64,000 bases of DNA, from the NCBI RefSeq assembly GCF_001704415.2, contig NW_017189517.1:6025167-6089166 (forward strand), given 5' to 3'. A program made the position numbers and the translations under genes. Positions 43,742 to 55,775 of the stretch are shown piece after piece; positions within the stretch are counted from its first letter, which is position 1; each line of letters opens with the position of its first letter. The notes below the pieces were generated by a model that did no database searches, was not told where the DNA came from, and saw nothing but the letters and a program-made list of their open reading frames with translations. The DNA is from Capra hircus. Lineage: Eukaryota; Chordata; Mammalia; Artiodactyla; Bovidae.

Positions 43742-44848
43742 TAAGGAGAATCAGATCATGTCATGTGAGGAATGGTTAAGTGAAATGGAGAAAGACTGTG
43801 GAAGATCCCAATTTTAACATTCATCTCTGCATGTCTCACCTCCAATTTTAATCCAATTGCCAGTTTACTCTCCTTACCAGCCTAGTGGCTGAGACAGAAA
43901 ACCTATGGAGCCCCAAGACTATATAAACCAAGCCCCAGCTCTGCTGCAGTCCTCACAAAAAAAAAAAAAATAGAGGATGAATTTGCTCTTTTGTGACTCA
44001 AGCTAGACCTTGGTGATTTGCTGCAGAGCTCAGGAATGAGGAGCTGCTGGGAACAGTTTGGCAAGAGGAGATCTACAAGTCCTCTTAGAAGATGAGTAGC
44101 AGTCTCCCTAGCTCACTCTTTGCTATGGAAAGATTTTAAGAAGTGATTTGAGTCTTCTATCCCCTAAGAGATAGAGTGGACATGTTTCCAACTAAGGAGA
44201 CCATAGAACAGAAATACTTCCTGCTGGTACCTTGACAGGGAGCTGATGACTTGCTAGGTGGTACATCACCAACATACTAGGACAGAAACTACCATGTTAC
44301 CTGACACAGGCAAGACCAACAGTGTCTAGTGAAACTTAACAGCTTCTTTTAAGCTCTGAGAGTAAATAGATACATGAGCAAGTAAAAGGAAATAACTAAT
44401 TTAAGATGATTCACTGGCAAGAAAACTACCAGACAGAACAAAGTAACAGGAGGTTACTAGTACAAGGAAACTGCTAGAAGAGATGGATGACAACAATTTT
44501 AATAAAAACACTTAAAAACATTCAATTATTGCATGAAAAGACTACAGAACAACAAGAAATATGTGTTTTGAAGTTAAATTTTCAGTTGATAAGATGAAGA
44601 GGATGATATTGAAACCAAAATGAAATGCCTGAAGGGCCTAGTAGGAGAAAAAATAACTCAAAACACAAGGCACAAATAAAGAGATGTAAATCTGAACTGA
44701 AATCCAGATCATACAAATGAATAGGAGGTACAGAAAGAGAAAATTCAACAGAAGTAATCATTAGTCAAATAACTGAAAAGATGTGAATGAATCTATTGAA
44801 ACGACTGAGGAATTTACAGAAAGGACTCATTAAGGAACATACAATTAG
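43742..44848. other. Unassigned sequence
   Basis: No repeat or gene recognised; A-run at 43957-43970. The strand from 44380 onward is purine-rich. Confidence 0.35.
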
Positions 44849-45080
44849 GTGTGCATACACGCCTGTCAAGTTGCTTCAGTCATGTCCAACTCTTTGCAAC
44901 CCCATGGAATGTAGCCCACGAGGCACCTCTGTCCATGGAATTTTCCAGGCAAGAATACTGGAGTGCGTTGCCATGCCCTCCTCCAGGGGGTCTTCCCAAT
45001 CCAGGGATAGAATCCACATATGTTATGTCTCTTACTTTGGCAGGTGGGTTCTTTACCACTGGCGCCACCTGGGAAGTTCC
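44849..45080 (-). mobile_element. Bov-tA SINE (antisense)
   Basis: ggtgtgcatacacgcctgtc, tcatgtccaactctttgcaa, caggcaagaatactggagtg, caccactg-like end gccacctgggaagttccc. Full length. Confidence 0.94.
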
Positions 45081-45086
45081 CAAACT

Positions 45087-45660
45087 ACAAAATAAAAGCA
45101 ACCTAGATGTCCATCAGCAGATGAATGGATAAGAAAGCTGTGGTACATATACACTATGGAGTATTACTCAGCCATTAAAACGAATATATTTGAATCAGTT
45201 CTAATAAGGTGGATGAAACTGGAGCCGATTATACAAAGTAAGCCAGAAAGAAAAACGCCAATATAATACACTAACACATATATATGGAATTTAGAAAGAT
45301 GGTAATGATAACCCTATATATGAGACAGCAAAAGAGACACAGATGTAAAGAACAGACTTTTGGACTCTTTGGGAGAGGGAGAGGGTGTGATGATTTGGGA
45401 GAATGGCATTGAAACATGTATACTATCATGTAAGAAACAAATCGCTAGTCTAGGTTCGATACAGGATACAGGATGCTTGAGGCTGGTGCACTGGGATGAC
45501 CCAGAGAGATGATATGGGGAGGGTGGTGGGAGGGGGGTTCAGAGTTGGGAACTCATGTACACCTGTGGTGGATTCATGTCAATGTATAGCAAAATCAATA
45601 CAGTACTGCAAAGTAAAAAAATAATATTTAAATTTAAAAAAGAAATAAAAAAGAAAAAAA
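45087..45660 (+). mobile_element. Bovine L1 distal ORF2 and 3-prime UTR
   Basis: Matches about 26813-27395 of the large L1: aacctagatgtccatcagca, gtggtacatatacactatgg, gatttgggagaatggcattg, gcttgaggctggtgcactgg, ending in A-rich sequence. Confidence 0.92.
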
Positions 45661-45890
45661 TGCTCAACGTGGCTAATTATTAGAGAAATGCAAATCTAAA
45701 CTGAAATAAGGTACCACCTCACACCACTCAGAATGGCCATCACTAAAATGTCTACCAGTAAAAATGTTGGAGAGGGTGTGGAGAAAAGGGAACTCTTCTG
45801 CACTCTTGGCAGAAATAAAAGTCGGTGCAGCCACTGTGGAAAAGAAAAAGGGAAAAAAAAGGAAAAAAAAGAAAACAATCACCTGGACAG
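45661..45890 (+). mobile_element. Out-of-order L1 ORF2 fragment with A-rich end
   Basis: Matches about 26473-26660 of the large L1 (attattagagaaatgcaaat, ggagagggtgtggagaaaag), i.e. a segment that belongs upstream of 45087-45660. It ends at gcagccactgtgg and goes straight into an A/G-rich run (45838-45880), as if polyadenylated early. Confidence 0.85.
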
Positions 45891-46309
45891 AATAAAGTGA
45901 TTTTTTTTAAAAATCAGACAAATACGAAGCTTGTCATGTCTAATGTCAGCAACTAGAAATAGTATACTATTAGGGACAAAGAACTGGAAAAAAAGAAAAA
46001 AAAAGAAGAACTGTGATTAACAAATTTAGGCAAGATATAAATCACCCATCAGATAATATATCAACCACAACCCTGTCTGAGTGATATTTTCGAGAAAAGA
46101 TAATGGGACTCTAGTCGAACACCAAATGAACCAAAAAAAGAAGCCTTAAGAGAGAAAACGATAATGAAAGAAAGGAAATGAGGTGGCAATAAATATTTCA
46201 ATATATATGTAAATTATAAATGAAATATTCTGGAGTTACTGTCAATGTGTAGCATACACAAACTGAGAAAATATATAATAAAAAATGTTTGTTTTTGGTT
46301 GGTTGTGCC
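45891..46309. other. Purine-rich unassigned sequence
   Basis: Nothing recognised; A-run at 46320-46332 marks the start of the next element. Confidence 0.4.
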
Positions 46310-47105
46310 TTGGTATCACTAAAAAAAAAAAATCATTGCAAAGACCAATGTCAAGCAGCTTTTCCCTTGTGTTTTCTTCTACATTTTATAGTTTAAGGTC
46401 TTGTATTTAAGCTTTAATCCATTTCAAGCTAATTTTTGTGAGTGGTGTAAACAGGGGTCCAGTTTCGTTCATCTGCATTGTGGTTGTCCAGTTTTCCTGA
46501 CACTATTTATTAAAGAAACTACCTTTTCTGAATCATCAAATATTGGTTGATTTTATATGCATGGGCTTATTTTGGGTCTATTAATTCTTTTCCATTGGTC
46601 TGTATGCGTTTTTTTTGTCAGTTACATGTTATTTTTATTACTATAGCTTTGTAGTATAGCTTGAAATTGCAAACTGCAACATGTCCACCTTAGTTATCCT
46701 TTCTCAAGATTTCTTTGCTTTGGCTATTTGTGGTCATTTATGGCTCCATACAACCTTCAGCATTTTTTCTGCAAAAAAAGTGTTAATGCAGTTTTGATAG
46801 GGAATGCATAGAACCTATAGATCACTTTGTATGGAATAAATTTTATAACAATACTAATATTTCCAATTCATGAGCAAGGAATATTTTTCCATTTATTTGC
46901 ATCTTCCTCAATTTCTTGCATCACCACTTTAAAATTTTTAGTATACAGTTCACTCATGAAATTTACATTAAATACACAGTTCCTCAACTTTATTCCTAAG
47001 TATTTTTGATGCTATTGTAAATTGGGCCATTTTCTTAATCTCTTTTTTCAATAGTCTGTTGTTAGTTACAGAAACACAACTGATTATTGTATATTGATTT
47101 CTTTT
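46310..47105 (-). mobile_element. Old L1 (L1M-type) ORF2, antisense
   Basis: Antisense ORF2 order: ttaatccatttcaagctaat, aggggtccagtttcgttcat, cctgacactatttattaaag, ttttccattggtctgtatgc, tactatagctttgtagtata, gatagggaatgcatagaacc, caatactaatatttccaatt. Diverged, no open frame. Confidence 0.85.
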
Positions 47106-47498
47106 TGGTTGGTTAATAATCATTATTTCTTTAGTGTTGCCATGCTTACTTGACTTCTTATGTTTCTTGATGTATTACACCATTGTCTTCACATTTAAAG
47201 AAGCAGTCAAGTCCTCCAGTCTCTATTCACTGCTTTGGAGATGAAAATACCTTCTTTTAGTCCTTCTGGAGATTCTGAGGTTTTGTCGACCTTTTTTATG
47301 AATACACCATTTCCACACTTCTTGTTTCCTCTTATTGTGTGTGGTCAGGGAAATGAATTCCTAAAACTGTATGCCTTCTCTCAATCTTGCAAAGCCAGGC
47401 TGAGTGCTCACAGCGTCCTATTTGCTTTCCTTATGGTGATGCTAACTCTCAAGTTAGTGTACTTTCTTTAAATCCTGCAGAATCAGGCCAGTTTTCTG
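47106..47498. other. Unassigned, possibly further old antisense L1
   Basis: Same strand bias as the preceding L1. A 78-codon + frame (47235-47471) shows no domain. Confidence 0.35.
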
Positions 47499-47507
47499 AG
47501 TAACCTC

Positions 47508-47741
47508 TCTAGAAAGTGAAGTGGCTCAGTCGTGTCTGACTCTTTGTGACGCCATGGACTGTAGCCCACCAGGCTCCCCCATCCATGGAATTTTCTAGGC
47601 AAGAGTACTGAGGTGGGTTGCCATTTCCTTCTCCAGAGGATCTTCCCAACCCAGGGGATCTTCCTGACCCCAGGGATCGAACCTGGGTCTCCCTCATTGC
47701 AGGTAAATGCTTTACCGTCTGAGCCACCAGGGAATCCTTCC
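47508..47741 (-). mobile_element. Bov-tA SINE with 9-bp target-site duplication
   Basis: agtggctcagtcgtgtctga, ctgtagcccaccaggctccc, two nested cttccc..cccagggat blocks (a small internal duplication), and gtctgagccaccagggaatc. Direct repeats agtaacctc at 47499-47507 and 47742-47750. Confidence 0.95.
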
Positions 47742-47750
47742 AGTAACCTC

Positions 47751-48584
47751 ACGAGACATATACAAAAGCTTACACTCAAAGTCTTCCAGAGCATTCATGG
47801 GAGCTAGCCACAGTGTGGGTGTGTTTGTGGTTAGGAGCACTGGGGGGTTCTTGTGGGCCCACTGGCAGGATCTACAAGTGAGTCATCCCCTGTGATTTGT
47901 GGGCAGGCTTTCTGATGAATTCGTCAAAGCTCTTAGGATCCGCAACACTTTGATGCTCTTAAAGAGCCCTGGTTACTGTTTTCACAGCCCCTCCATGCCC
48001 TCCAGTTGTGCAACACATCACTTTATTCTGGATTGGGTGACAAAGAAATGAGCCTCTTTAGTAGCACCATGCACAGCTAGGGAAGCTGTTATACTAACTC
48101 ATAAGCTCTCACTTTCCCTTGTGGCAGAAACTGCAGGTCGAGATGTTCTCTCTTGACATTAAAGATGGTAGAAAATTCCTATTGTGCTATTTTTCTGTTG
48201 TCACTCAAGGATTTGAAAGTTTAAAGTTAAGTCTTATAATAGTGTTTCTTGAGTAGAAAAATAATGTCTTTGGAGACCCTTCCGGTAGACATAAGAGCCT
48301 ATGTATGAGCTCGTTTTCTCAAGACTCGATGGATCTAACAGATTCTTGCATTCCTCATCACTTTGGGATTGACCTCCAAATGAAAGGAGACATTCAGAAA
48401 CTGTCCTACTTCAGCTGTCTCCTATGCCTCTCCTATCCTTCTATCATTTCTATCTTAATAAGATTTATGAGTAGAAACAATAGGTGTCCCTAAATTTTCT
48501 TTTCAACCTTCCTCAAACATGCTTTGGTCTTCTTTAACCAGAGCCTAAGGCATCATTACATAGAAAATGATGGAGCTCTTAAGA
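47751..48584. other. Unassigned sequence
   Basis: 47800-48100 is richer in G and C than its surroundings but has no CpG cluster and no recognisable frame or repeat. Confidence 0.35.
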
Positions 48585-48820
48585 ATGTGGTTATATATGT
48601 AAAATAGATAGCCAACGGGAATTTGCTATATGGCTCAGGAAACTCAAACAGGGGCTCTGTATCAACCTAGAGGGGTGGGATGCGGAAGGAGGTGGGAGGG
48701 GGGTTCAAAAGGGAGGGGATATATGTATACCTATGGCTGATTCATGTTGAGATTTAACAGAAAACAAAATTCAGTAAAGCAATTATCTTTCAATTAAAAA
48801 TAAGTATTTTTTTAAAAAAG
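48585..48820 (+). mobile_element. Ruminant L1 3-prime end, older subfamily
   Basis: gtaaaatagatagccaacgg, tatcaacctagaggggtggg, aggtgggaggggggttcaaa, gattcatgttgagattta, ending in A-rich sequence. Closest in this window to 58420-58800 rather than the young L1 tail. Confidence 0.88.
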
Positions 48821-48890
48821 AATCTTAAAATCTTGTAGCAAAATTTTATGATATATCATATCCAAAAAGCAATCACTAAAGAGCATCATG

Positions 48891-49168
48891 GAGAAGGCAA
48901 TGCCAGCCCACTTCACTACTCTTGCCTGGAAAATCCCATGGACGGAGGAGCCTGGAAGGCTGTGGTCCATGGGGTCACTAAGAGTCGGACACGACTGAGT
49001 GACTTCACTTTGACTTTTCACTTTCATGCATTGGAGAAGGAAATGACAACCCACTCCAGTATTCTTGCCTGGAGAATCCCAGGGACCGGGGAGCCTGGTG
49101 GGCTGCCATCTATGGGGTCACACAGAGTCAGATACGACTGAAGCGACTTAACAGCAGCAGCAGCAAAC
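48891..49168 (+). mobile_element. BOV-A2 SINE, full dimer
   Basis: tggagaaggcaatgccagcc, gagtcggacacgactgagtg, connector ttttcactttcatgcattgg, second unit to gactgaagcgacttaacagc and a short (CAG)n tail at about 49151-49164. Confidence 0.96.
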
Positions 49169-51529
49169 AACATCATAGGCTAAGATTTTATTTAATAATG
49201 ACTATATATTTAGATATATACATAGAAACAAAAAGTAGAAAGATAAATGCCAGCCTGTTCACAGATCTCATCTCTAAGAAGTAAAATTATTTTTATTTCC
49301 CCTCTTTGTAGTTTTATGCATTTGCTACACTTAGAGCAATTAACGTGTATTACTTTGGTAATCAAATAAAAATGCTATTTCACAAATACAATTAAATAAA
49401 AAATTATTTCCTATGGTAGTTCTTAATTAGCTTGCTTTTTTTCAGTAGTGTGTTGGATATTCTCACTAGATTTGATGAGGATGATAAACACCTGTGTGGG
49501 AGGGGAAACACTGATTCAATTCTGTTTTTAATAATGGTGTCATGGATAATTTCTAATTTCTGATTATAAAACTAAAGAGTTGAATTTAGGTACATCATTC
49601 ATATATGAGTTTTAATACATAAAATTAAAGCTCTCATTTTAAACATATAAATAATTCAAATTAAAATAATTCAAGACATTTAATTTAAATCCTTAAGATT
49701 AAACCTCTTAATTTAAATGAAGAAAACATATTATTTTCATTAAAATATTGTCTACTTGGAAAATATATCATAGCTCCTACCACAAGAAAAAGACTGATAA
49801 CCTGAATCTGCTAAATATCTCACTGTGAATTGGACAAGCAAAATTTATCTCTATACACTATACCTAAATATGATCAGAAGTTTATATAGATAATACACGT
49901 TTCTACCGAACAGCCTTCTAAAATACCTCACCATTTCAAAGTTTATTCCCTGAGCAAGACATATTTTCCTTATGTATGCAATGAGTAAGTTGGATAACAT
50001 GACCTATGACAAGCCTTTAACAGGGCAACTGTCATCCTACACACCAGCTCCATGAAGCAAATTGCATTAACATAAAGTCACACTGGTCTTACACAGGTTT
50101 GAAAATACTGACTTAAGAACATACTTGTCCCTTTGAAGGAATACCCTTCACCAATCTGATCCAATGACTATATTGAAATATCCCTGAAATTTTAAAGCAC
50201 ATTGATCTAACCCACTGGAATAGCTCTAGCTCCATAGAGGGTGAAATTATCTTCTGAAAAGAACTCCCGCCATTTGCAATCATGCCAACACTTGAAAGGG
50301 TTCTTTAGGCACCATATCCTTAAGGAGACTTCAATACATTTAGGTGTACTAATTCACATAATCTTCTTATATTTTATAGGAATATCAGAAATAAATTTAT
50401 AGGAATTATATAGGAAAATGTACATAGAAGACTCACTTGCAAATAGATTACATTCTACTGTTTTAGAGAAGTATCTAAAGGCTATCCCATTTACCACTTT
50501 ACACATATCAAAATATGCTGTGTTCAGTTTTCATTCTGCAAAGTAAAATTAACTGAAATCCACAAAAATACAGTTCAAGAAATTTAAATTGCATTAAAAT
50601 TCCTTTTTACATCTAGGTGAACAATATCATCATTAATTCTATAATATAGTTGTGACACCAGTAAAATTAACATTTTCCATTTAAATTGTTTCTCCAGAAC
50701 AAGAGGCCAATACTTCTGAGTATATTTTATTAATTATTTCAAAAAGTAAATTAGAATGTCTAGCACTGCATCTCAGTCACATTATTATTTAGTGAACCCA
50801 TTATGATTAATATCACCATTGTGACTATCAAGGGAACTAATAAATGACTACTTCTTTAACATTTTACCAATGAAAGCTAAAATGTATAGTTTTATCACTT
50901 TTGCATGTGATTTTTCTCTTTAGCTCATTCCAATAAATGAAGTCTTAAATCTACCATTGTTTGACACATAGTTCAAATTGGGTAATATATTTATCTTTCT
51001 TTATCACAGAACTCTTACTACCCCATTATGTCTTAAACTATACCATCAAATGCAATCAACTTATTAAAAGAGGAAAATGTTATTATAATGGTAAAAATGG
51101 TTACTGCACTATTGGATGTTTTTCTGTCAGTTAAGTAAAACATCTCTTGATTGCTAAACATTAATTATAGTAGGCATGTAAATTTGTTTAGCCTAGTAAA
51201 TCTCCTGTGATGATGTGCCCCTACCTGCCTAAGTCTAAGGGGCCCAACAGTAGTGACAGCTTTAAGGGTAAGGATACCCATTCTAAGATGTCAGGGCTTA
51301 TGGAACCCTTCCTCAGTTTCCCCAGAAACTGTTATAGTGAGGGGCCTGAACCATGGGCCATGACACTAGGTTTAAGTGTGTGTTGAATGCTGCTTCACTG
51401 AGAAGAAAGCCTATGCAAGGCTGAGGTTCCTTCCTTATAGAGATCCTACTCATCTATCATAGGACATGGATGTATAATGCTATTGCAGGTGACTAAATAA
51501 TTAGAACCAGTCATTTAATCTATGACATC
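49169..51529. other. Longest repeat-poor stretch
   Basis: 2.36 kb in which I recognise no interspersed repeat, exon or open frame of note. AT-rich throughout. 51190-51420 is somewhat richer in G and C. Confidence 0.4.
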
Positions 51530-52145
51530 TTCTGCATATTAAGTGCTGTTACAAGTACTGAGGATACAGCAGTGCTTAAAACAGACAAACACACTGTACT
51601 TCTGGATTTTAAATTGCAGTGTTGGGGGGGGTGCATTTGGGCATGAAAATGATAAGTTTGGATCATAAATGAATTTATAAAATATTATGCAATGGCAAAA
51701 ATTTTAATGATAGGATCTCACTGGTGGATGGATGGGTGTTCAGTCTAAATTCCTTTCCATTAAGCTATGTGTTTTAAAATGATCACAGTGAAATGTTAGA
51801 AAGAGTAAATCCAGTTAAGTAGTTTTATAGAGTGGTATGTAGTTGTGATATTTTGGATAGGGAACTCAGTGAAGCATTTGTGAGGGGCTTACATTTAAGT
51901 AGAGACCTGTCTCATATAATCGATGAGTCAAAGTAGAAATCTGGGGGAAAAAACTCTCCAAAAAGATATAATAGCACATTGAAGTGGCTTTAGGATCAGA
52001 AATGACTTACTGTGCTCTAGAAAAGCCAACAGGGCTTAGAAGAGTGGTAGTGGATGACCTCAGAGTTAGATAGCAACCTGATCACATAGGGCTTTGTGGC
52101 TATAGCTAAAGACTTTCCACTTTATTTAAAATATCATGAGGAACA
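51530..52145 (-). mobile_element. L2 (antisense)
   Basis: Antisense order: aagtgctgttacaagtactg, cttacatttaagtagagacc, aaatctgggggaaaaaactc, cctgatcacatagggctttg, gctaaagactttccacttta. Diverged; G-run at 51625-51632. Confidence 0.6.
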
Positions 52146-52499
52146 TTACAATATTCTCATATAAACAGATAACTGCATATGTGAACTTTTTATTAACTTC
52201 ATTAGTAAAAGAATAAATAAGAAAGAAATAAGAGCTGGTTCAAAGACTGACAAATAATGGTTTGTATAGACCAAAAAAGAAATGCCTAAGGCTGCTAAGT
52301 TAGATACATGGATCTTTGTATATACATGTATATACAAAGATATACATTGTATATCTTTCTATAGGAAAGTAAAATCATAACAGTTTTGTGGATAACTTTT
52401 CCAGCAGGCTTTGCCATCAACTTGCCAATTTCTACAGGTTAGCCTTGAAACTTTCAGAACTCTAAATAGATTTCATCTTTAATTGCTGCAGATGATTAT
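52146..52499. other. Unassigned AT-rich sequence
   Basis: Contains a small palindromic TA-rich run near 52316-52350 (gtatatacatgtatatac). Nothing else recognised. Confidence 0.4.
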
Positions 52500-52507
52500 T
52501 AATCAGA

Positions 52508-52725
52508 TTTGTTGTTGTGACTTTGTTGCTAAGTTGTGTCTGACTCTTTTGCAACCTCGTGGATTTTAGCCCATCAGGCTCCTCTGTCCATGAGATTTCC
52601 CAGACAAGAATATGGGGGCAGGCTGCCATTTCCTTCTCCAGGAGATCTTCCTGACCCAGGGATCCAACCCTAGTCTCCTTCTTGGCAGGGAGATTCTTTA
52701 CCACTGAGCCACCAGAAAAGTCCAC
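52508..52725 (-). mobile_element. Bov-tA SINE with 8-bp target-site duplication
   Basis: ttgttgtgactttgttgcta, ttttagcccatcaggctcct, ccttctccaggagatcttcc and ctttaccactgagccaccag. Direct repeats taatcaga at 52500-52507 and 52726-52733. Confidence 0.94.
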
Positions 52726-52829
52726 TAATCAGAATAAACTGTGACAATAAGGCAACACTCATATTAAAATGTGTGTCAAATGAGAACGAAGCAAGCTTCT
52801 TAGAACCTGTGTTAGCATGATACTGACAT

Positions 52830-53061
52830 GGTGGTGTTGGTGGTTTAGTCACCAAATCATGTCCAACTCTTGCAACCCCGTGGGCTCTAGCCCACCAGGC
52901 TCCTCTGTCCTTGGGATTTCCCAGGCAAGAATACTGGAGTGGGTTGTTAACCTCCTAGAGGGGATCCCCCCAGCCCGGGGTGGCAGAGGTCGAACCCGCA
53001 TCTCCTGTGTCTCCTGCATTGGCAAGCTGATTCTTTACTGCTGAGCAGCCTGGGAAGCCTT
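52830..53061 (-). mobile_element. Bov-tA SINE with 11-bp target-site duplication
   Basis: gtggtgttggtggtttagtc, catgtccaactcttgcaacc, caggcaagaatactggagtg, gcatctcctgtgtctcctgc, ctgggaagcct. Flanks gatactgacat (52819-52829) and gatattgacat (53062-53072) differ at one base. Confidence 0.95.
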
Positions 53062-53072
53062 GATATTGACAT

Positions 53073-53640
53073 ATCAAGCAGTTAACATTTTGTGATTTTC
53101 CAAGTTTGGTATAAAATTTTCATTCACAACAGACCTTGGAGGAAGTAGAATGTTGATATTACATAACTTCCATTCAAAAGGATTTCTCTTCATATTGTGT
53201 GGAGAAGAGACTGCAAGAGGCAACAATCAAAGTAGGATGACCACTTAGAAGCCCATTACTCTGCTTCTGATGAGAGGCAATAGGGACTTGTACTAAGTTG
53301 GGATCAGTGCAGATGAAAAAGAAAAGTACAGGAATTCATAATATAATTTTGTTGTTGAGATTTCAGGAACTGCTGATATGAGCTTTTATCAACATATGCC
53401 TTTTCAAGACTATGACCATTAGCGGCTTCCAAGGCTTATCAGTGTGAGGAAGGAAGCCAGCCCCGAAGTACCCCCCTTCTCTGATTTGTTCAGAAATGTT
53501 ACTGGTAATTTATCTCCCTCTTTAAGTGATATCAAAGTCCACACCCAATTTTATTCATTATATAGTTAAAGCTCTCAGAGATAATAAAAAGTAATGTCTT
53601 TTTCCACCCAGTAATGTTGAGAAACTGGCCTTAATCATAA
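53073..53640. other. Unassigned sequence
   Basis: No repeat or gene recognised. Confidence 0.4.
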
Positions 53641-54257
53641 TAGTCCAATAATTCTCTCTCTCCAACATCATCACATTTCCTTCTCTCCTGGATCAATATC
53701 ATCAGATACAAATATACTATTTCTACCGTCCTAAGTAAAAACTTTTCTTGGCTCCTCTTCCTTGCTTAGCTTCATGCCAATTTCTAGAAATACAGCAAAA
53801 CTCCTAGAAAGAATTGTCTATACTATTTATATTTCTTCTTGAACCCGAATAAAGCTTATGATCCTACCACCCCAATAAAACTGCTCTTGTCAAGGTCACA
53901 AATAAATTGAATTAAATAGAATTGAAACCACAACTTATTTCTGAGGCCTCATCTCATGTAGTTTCTTTCTTAGTTTCCAGAATACCACACATTGTTTCCT
54001 CTCACTTCTCTGACCACTCCTTTTCCATCTCCTTTTCAATTCTTCTTTATTTGCCAAACTTCTAAAAGGCACAGTGTGTCCCAGTGCCCTTGAAAAGTTT
54101 ACCTACACTCATATCTTTGCTATTCTCCTTGTCTCTTGGCTTAAGTGCCATCTATATGTTGATGACTGCAAAATTAGTCTCAAACTTACGTCCTCTTCTG
54201 AACTTCAGACTTAGACAGTAGCATAGTTGACAGCTCAACTGGAATGTCTAATAGTAA

Positions 54258-54300
54258 GAATAAATAATAGCAATGATAATAATAACAATAATAAAAATTA
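54258..54300. repeat. (AAT)n-rich tract
   Basis: Imperfect AAT/GATAAT repeats, likely a simple repeat that grew within L2. Confidence 0.75.
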
Positions 54301-54310
54301 ATGCTTATAT

Positions 54311-54505
54311 GTACTACCGTGGTAGCTCAGATGGTAAAGAATCTGCTTGCAATTGCAGGGGACTGGGGTTCAGTCCTTGAGTTGGGAAGATCCCCTGGAG
54401 AAGGGAATGGCAACCACCTCCAGTGATCTTGCCTGAAGAATTCCACAGACAGAGATGCCTAGTAGGCTACAGTCCATGGGGTTGCAAAGATTCGGGCACA
54501 ACTGA
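54311..54505 (+). mobile_element. Bov-tA SINE
   Basis: accgtggtagctcagatggt, ggttcagtccttgagttggg, agatcccctggagaagggaa to gggcacaactga. Flanks gcttatat and gctcatat differ at one base, likely target-site duplications. Confidence 0.93.
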
Positions 54506-54539
54506 GCTCATATAGTGTTTATTCTTTTCTAAACCTCAT

Positions 54540-54740
54540 TTTAAGCAGTTTTTCTAAACATTAACGTATTTAATCCTTAAAACAGCTGTATGAAGTATGT
54601 GCTAATATCACTCCCTTCTAAGATGAGAAAATAGGGACACACACTTATCAAGTAATTTTCTCAAGGTCACATGGCTGCTGAATGGTGGAAAGATAATTTA
54701 AATTCAGATAGTTTAGCTCTTGAATGTGTGCTCTTAATGA
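54540..54740 (-). mobile_element. MIR SINE (antisense)
   Basis: aacgtatttaatccttaaaa, ctaagatgagaaaatagg, ctcaaggtcacatggctgct: reverse of the MIR 3-prime half and core. Confidence 0.7.
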
Positions 54741-54894
54741 TATACCATCACTTCCAGCAACTACCAGGCATCTCAAACTTACCACGTATCAAACTGAGTT
54801 CCTGTTCCCCATCACCACCACCACCAAATTTGTCCTTCCGCAGTTTTCTCCATGTGAAAATTTGTAGCTCCAGGTGCTTAGTGCAAAAATATTG

Positions 54895-55017
54895 GAAAGT
54901 GAAAGTGAAGTCACTCAGTAATGTCCAACTCTTTGCAAACCCATGAACTGGAGCCTACCATGCTCCTCTGTTCATGGGATTTTCCAGGCAAGAGTACTGG
55001 AGTGGGTTGCCATTTCT
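54895..55017 (-). mobile_element. Truncated Bov-A SINE (antisense)
   Basis: ggaaagtgaaagtgaagtca, catgggattttccaggcaag, gtactggagtgggttgccat. No tRNA head. Confidence 0.92.
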
Positions 55018-55775
55018 GGAGCCATCCTTAATTCTCCAATACATCACACAACCCACATCTGGTTCATCAGTAAATCCTGTTGCAAATACATCAGTAAATC
55101 CTGTTGCAAATCCATCACTAAAACTTCAAATTATATCAAGACTCTGACACCTTCTCCACAAACTCCATTGCTACTACTTTAACCAAAAACACCATTATCT
55201 TTCCCCTGGAATGCTACAATAGCGTCCTCATTGGACCTCTTGCTTCTGTATTTGCCTCCCTTGCTTCAAACTCAGTGATGATTCCCATCTCACTGAAAAA
55301 AACTAGAGTTTATATAATGGTCTATAAGATTCTGCATGACAATCCCCTATATCTTTTGACCTGACCTCAGACTATGCTCCTGTTCACTCATTCTGACCCA
55401 GCTACACTGGCCTCCTAGCTATTGCTAGATAATATCAGGCTTCTTCCTGCTTCAGGGCCTCTGTAATTGCTGTTCCATCTGCCTAGTATGCTCTTCTTCA
55501 GATATCTGCATGGTTTACTCCTTCACTTCCTTCAGATCTCTACTCAAATACCATTTTCTTGGTGACGTCTCTCTGGTGACCATATCTAACTTAAACCATA
55601 CTCAACTACTACACAATGCTTCCTGCATGCCTATATCCTCCTATCAGAATTTACCTTCTATGAGATTAGAAATGTGCTTGTTTTCTTTAATGCTGTAAGC
55701 TCGGTGTCTAGAAAACTGCTTGGCACATAGTGGGCATTCGATCAATATTTGTTGAAAAATAAATGAATTTGGCCC

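Larger units (their letters stand above)
53641..55775 (+). mobile_element. L2 LINE, long decayed copy with nested SINEs
   Basis: L2 ORF2 pieces in order: gctcttgtcaaggtcacaaa (53884), tcttggcttaagtgccatct with atatgttgatgactgcaaaa, ggcatctcaaacttaccacg (54769), tgtaattgctgttccatctg and tagtatgctcttcttcagat (55460-55505), ctctactcaaataccatttt, and the terminus gcttggcacatagtgggcat with caatatttgttgaa (55720-55760). Interrupted at 54311-54505, 54540-54740 and 54895-55017. Confidence 0.8.

Noticed and set aside
45673..45882. Phe/Ser-rich antisense frames as a membrane peptide
   Set aside because: They are the reverse of an A-rich tail and an L1 ORF2 fragment.
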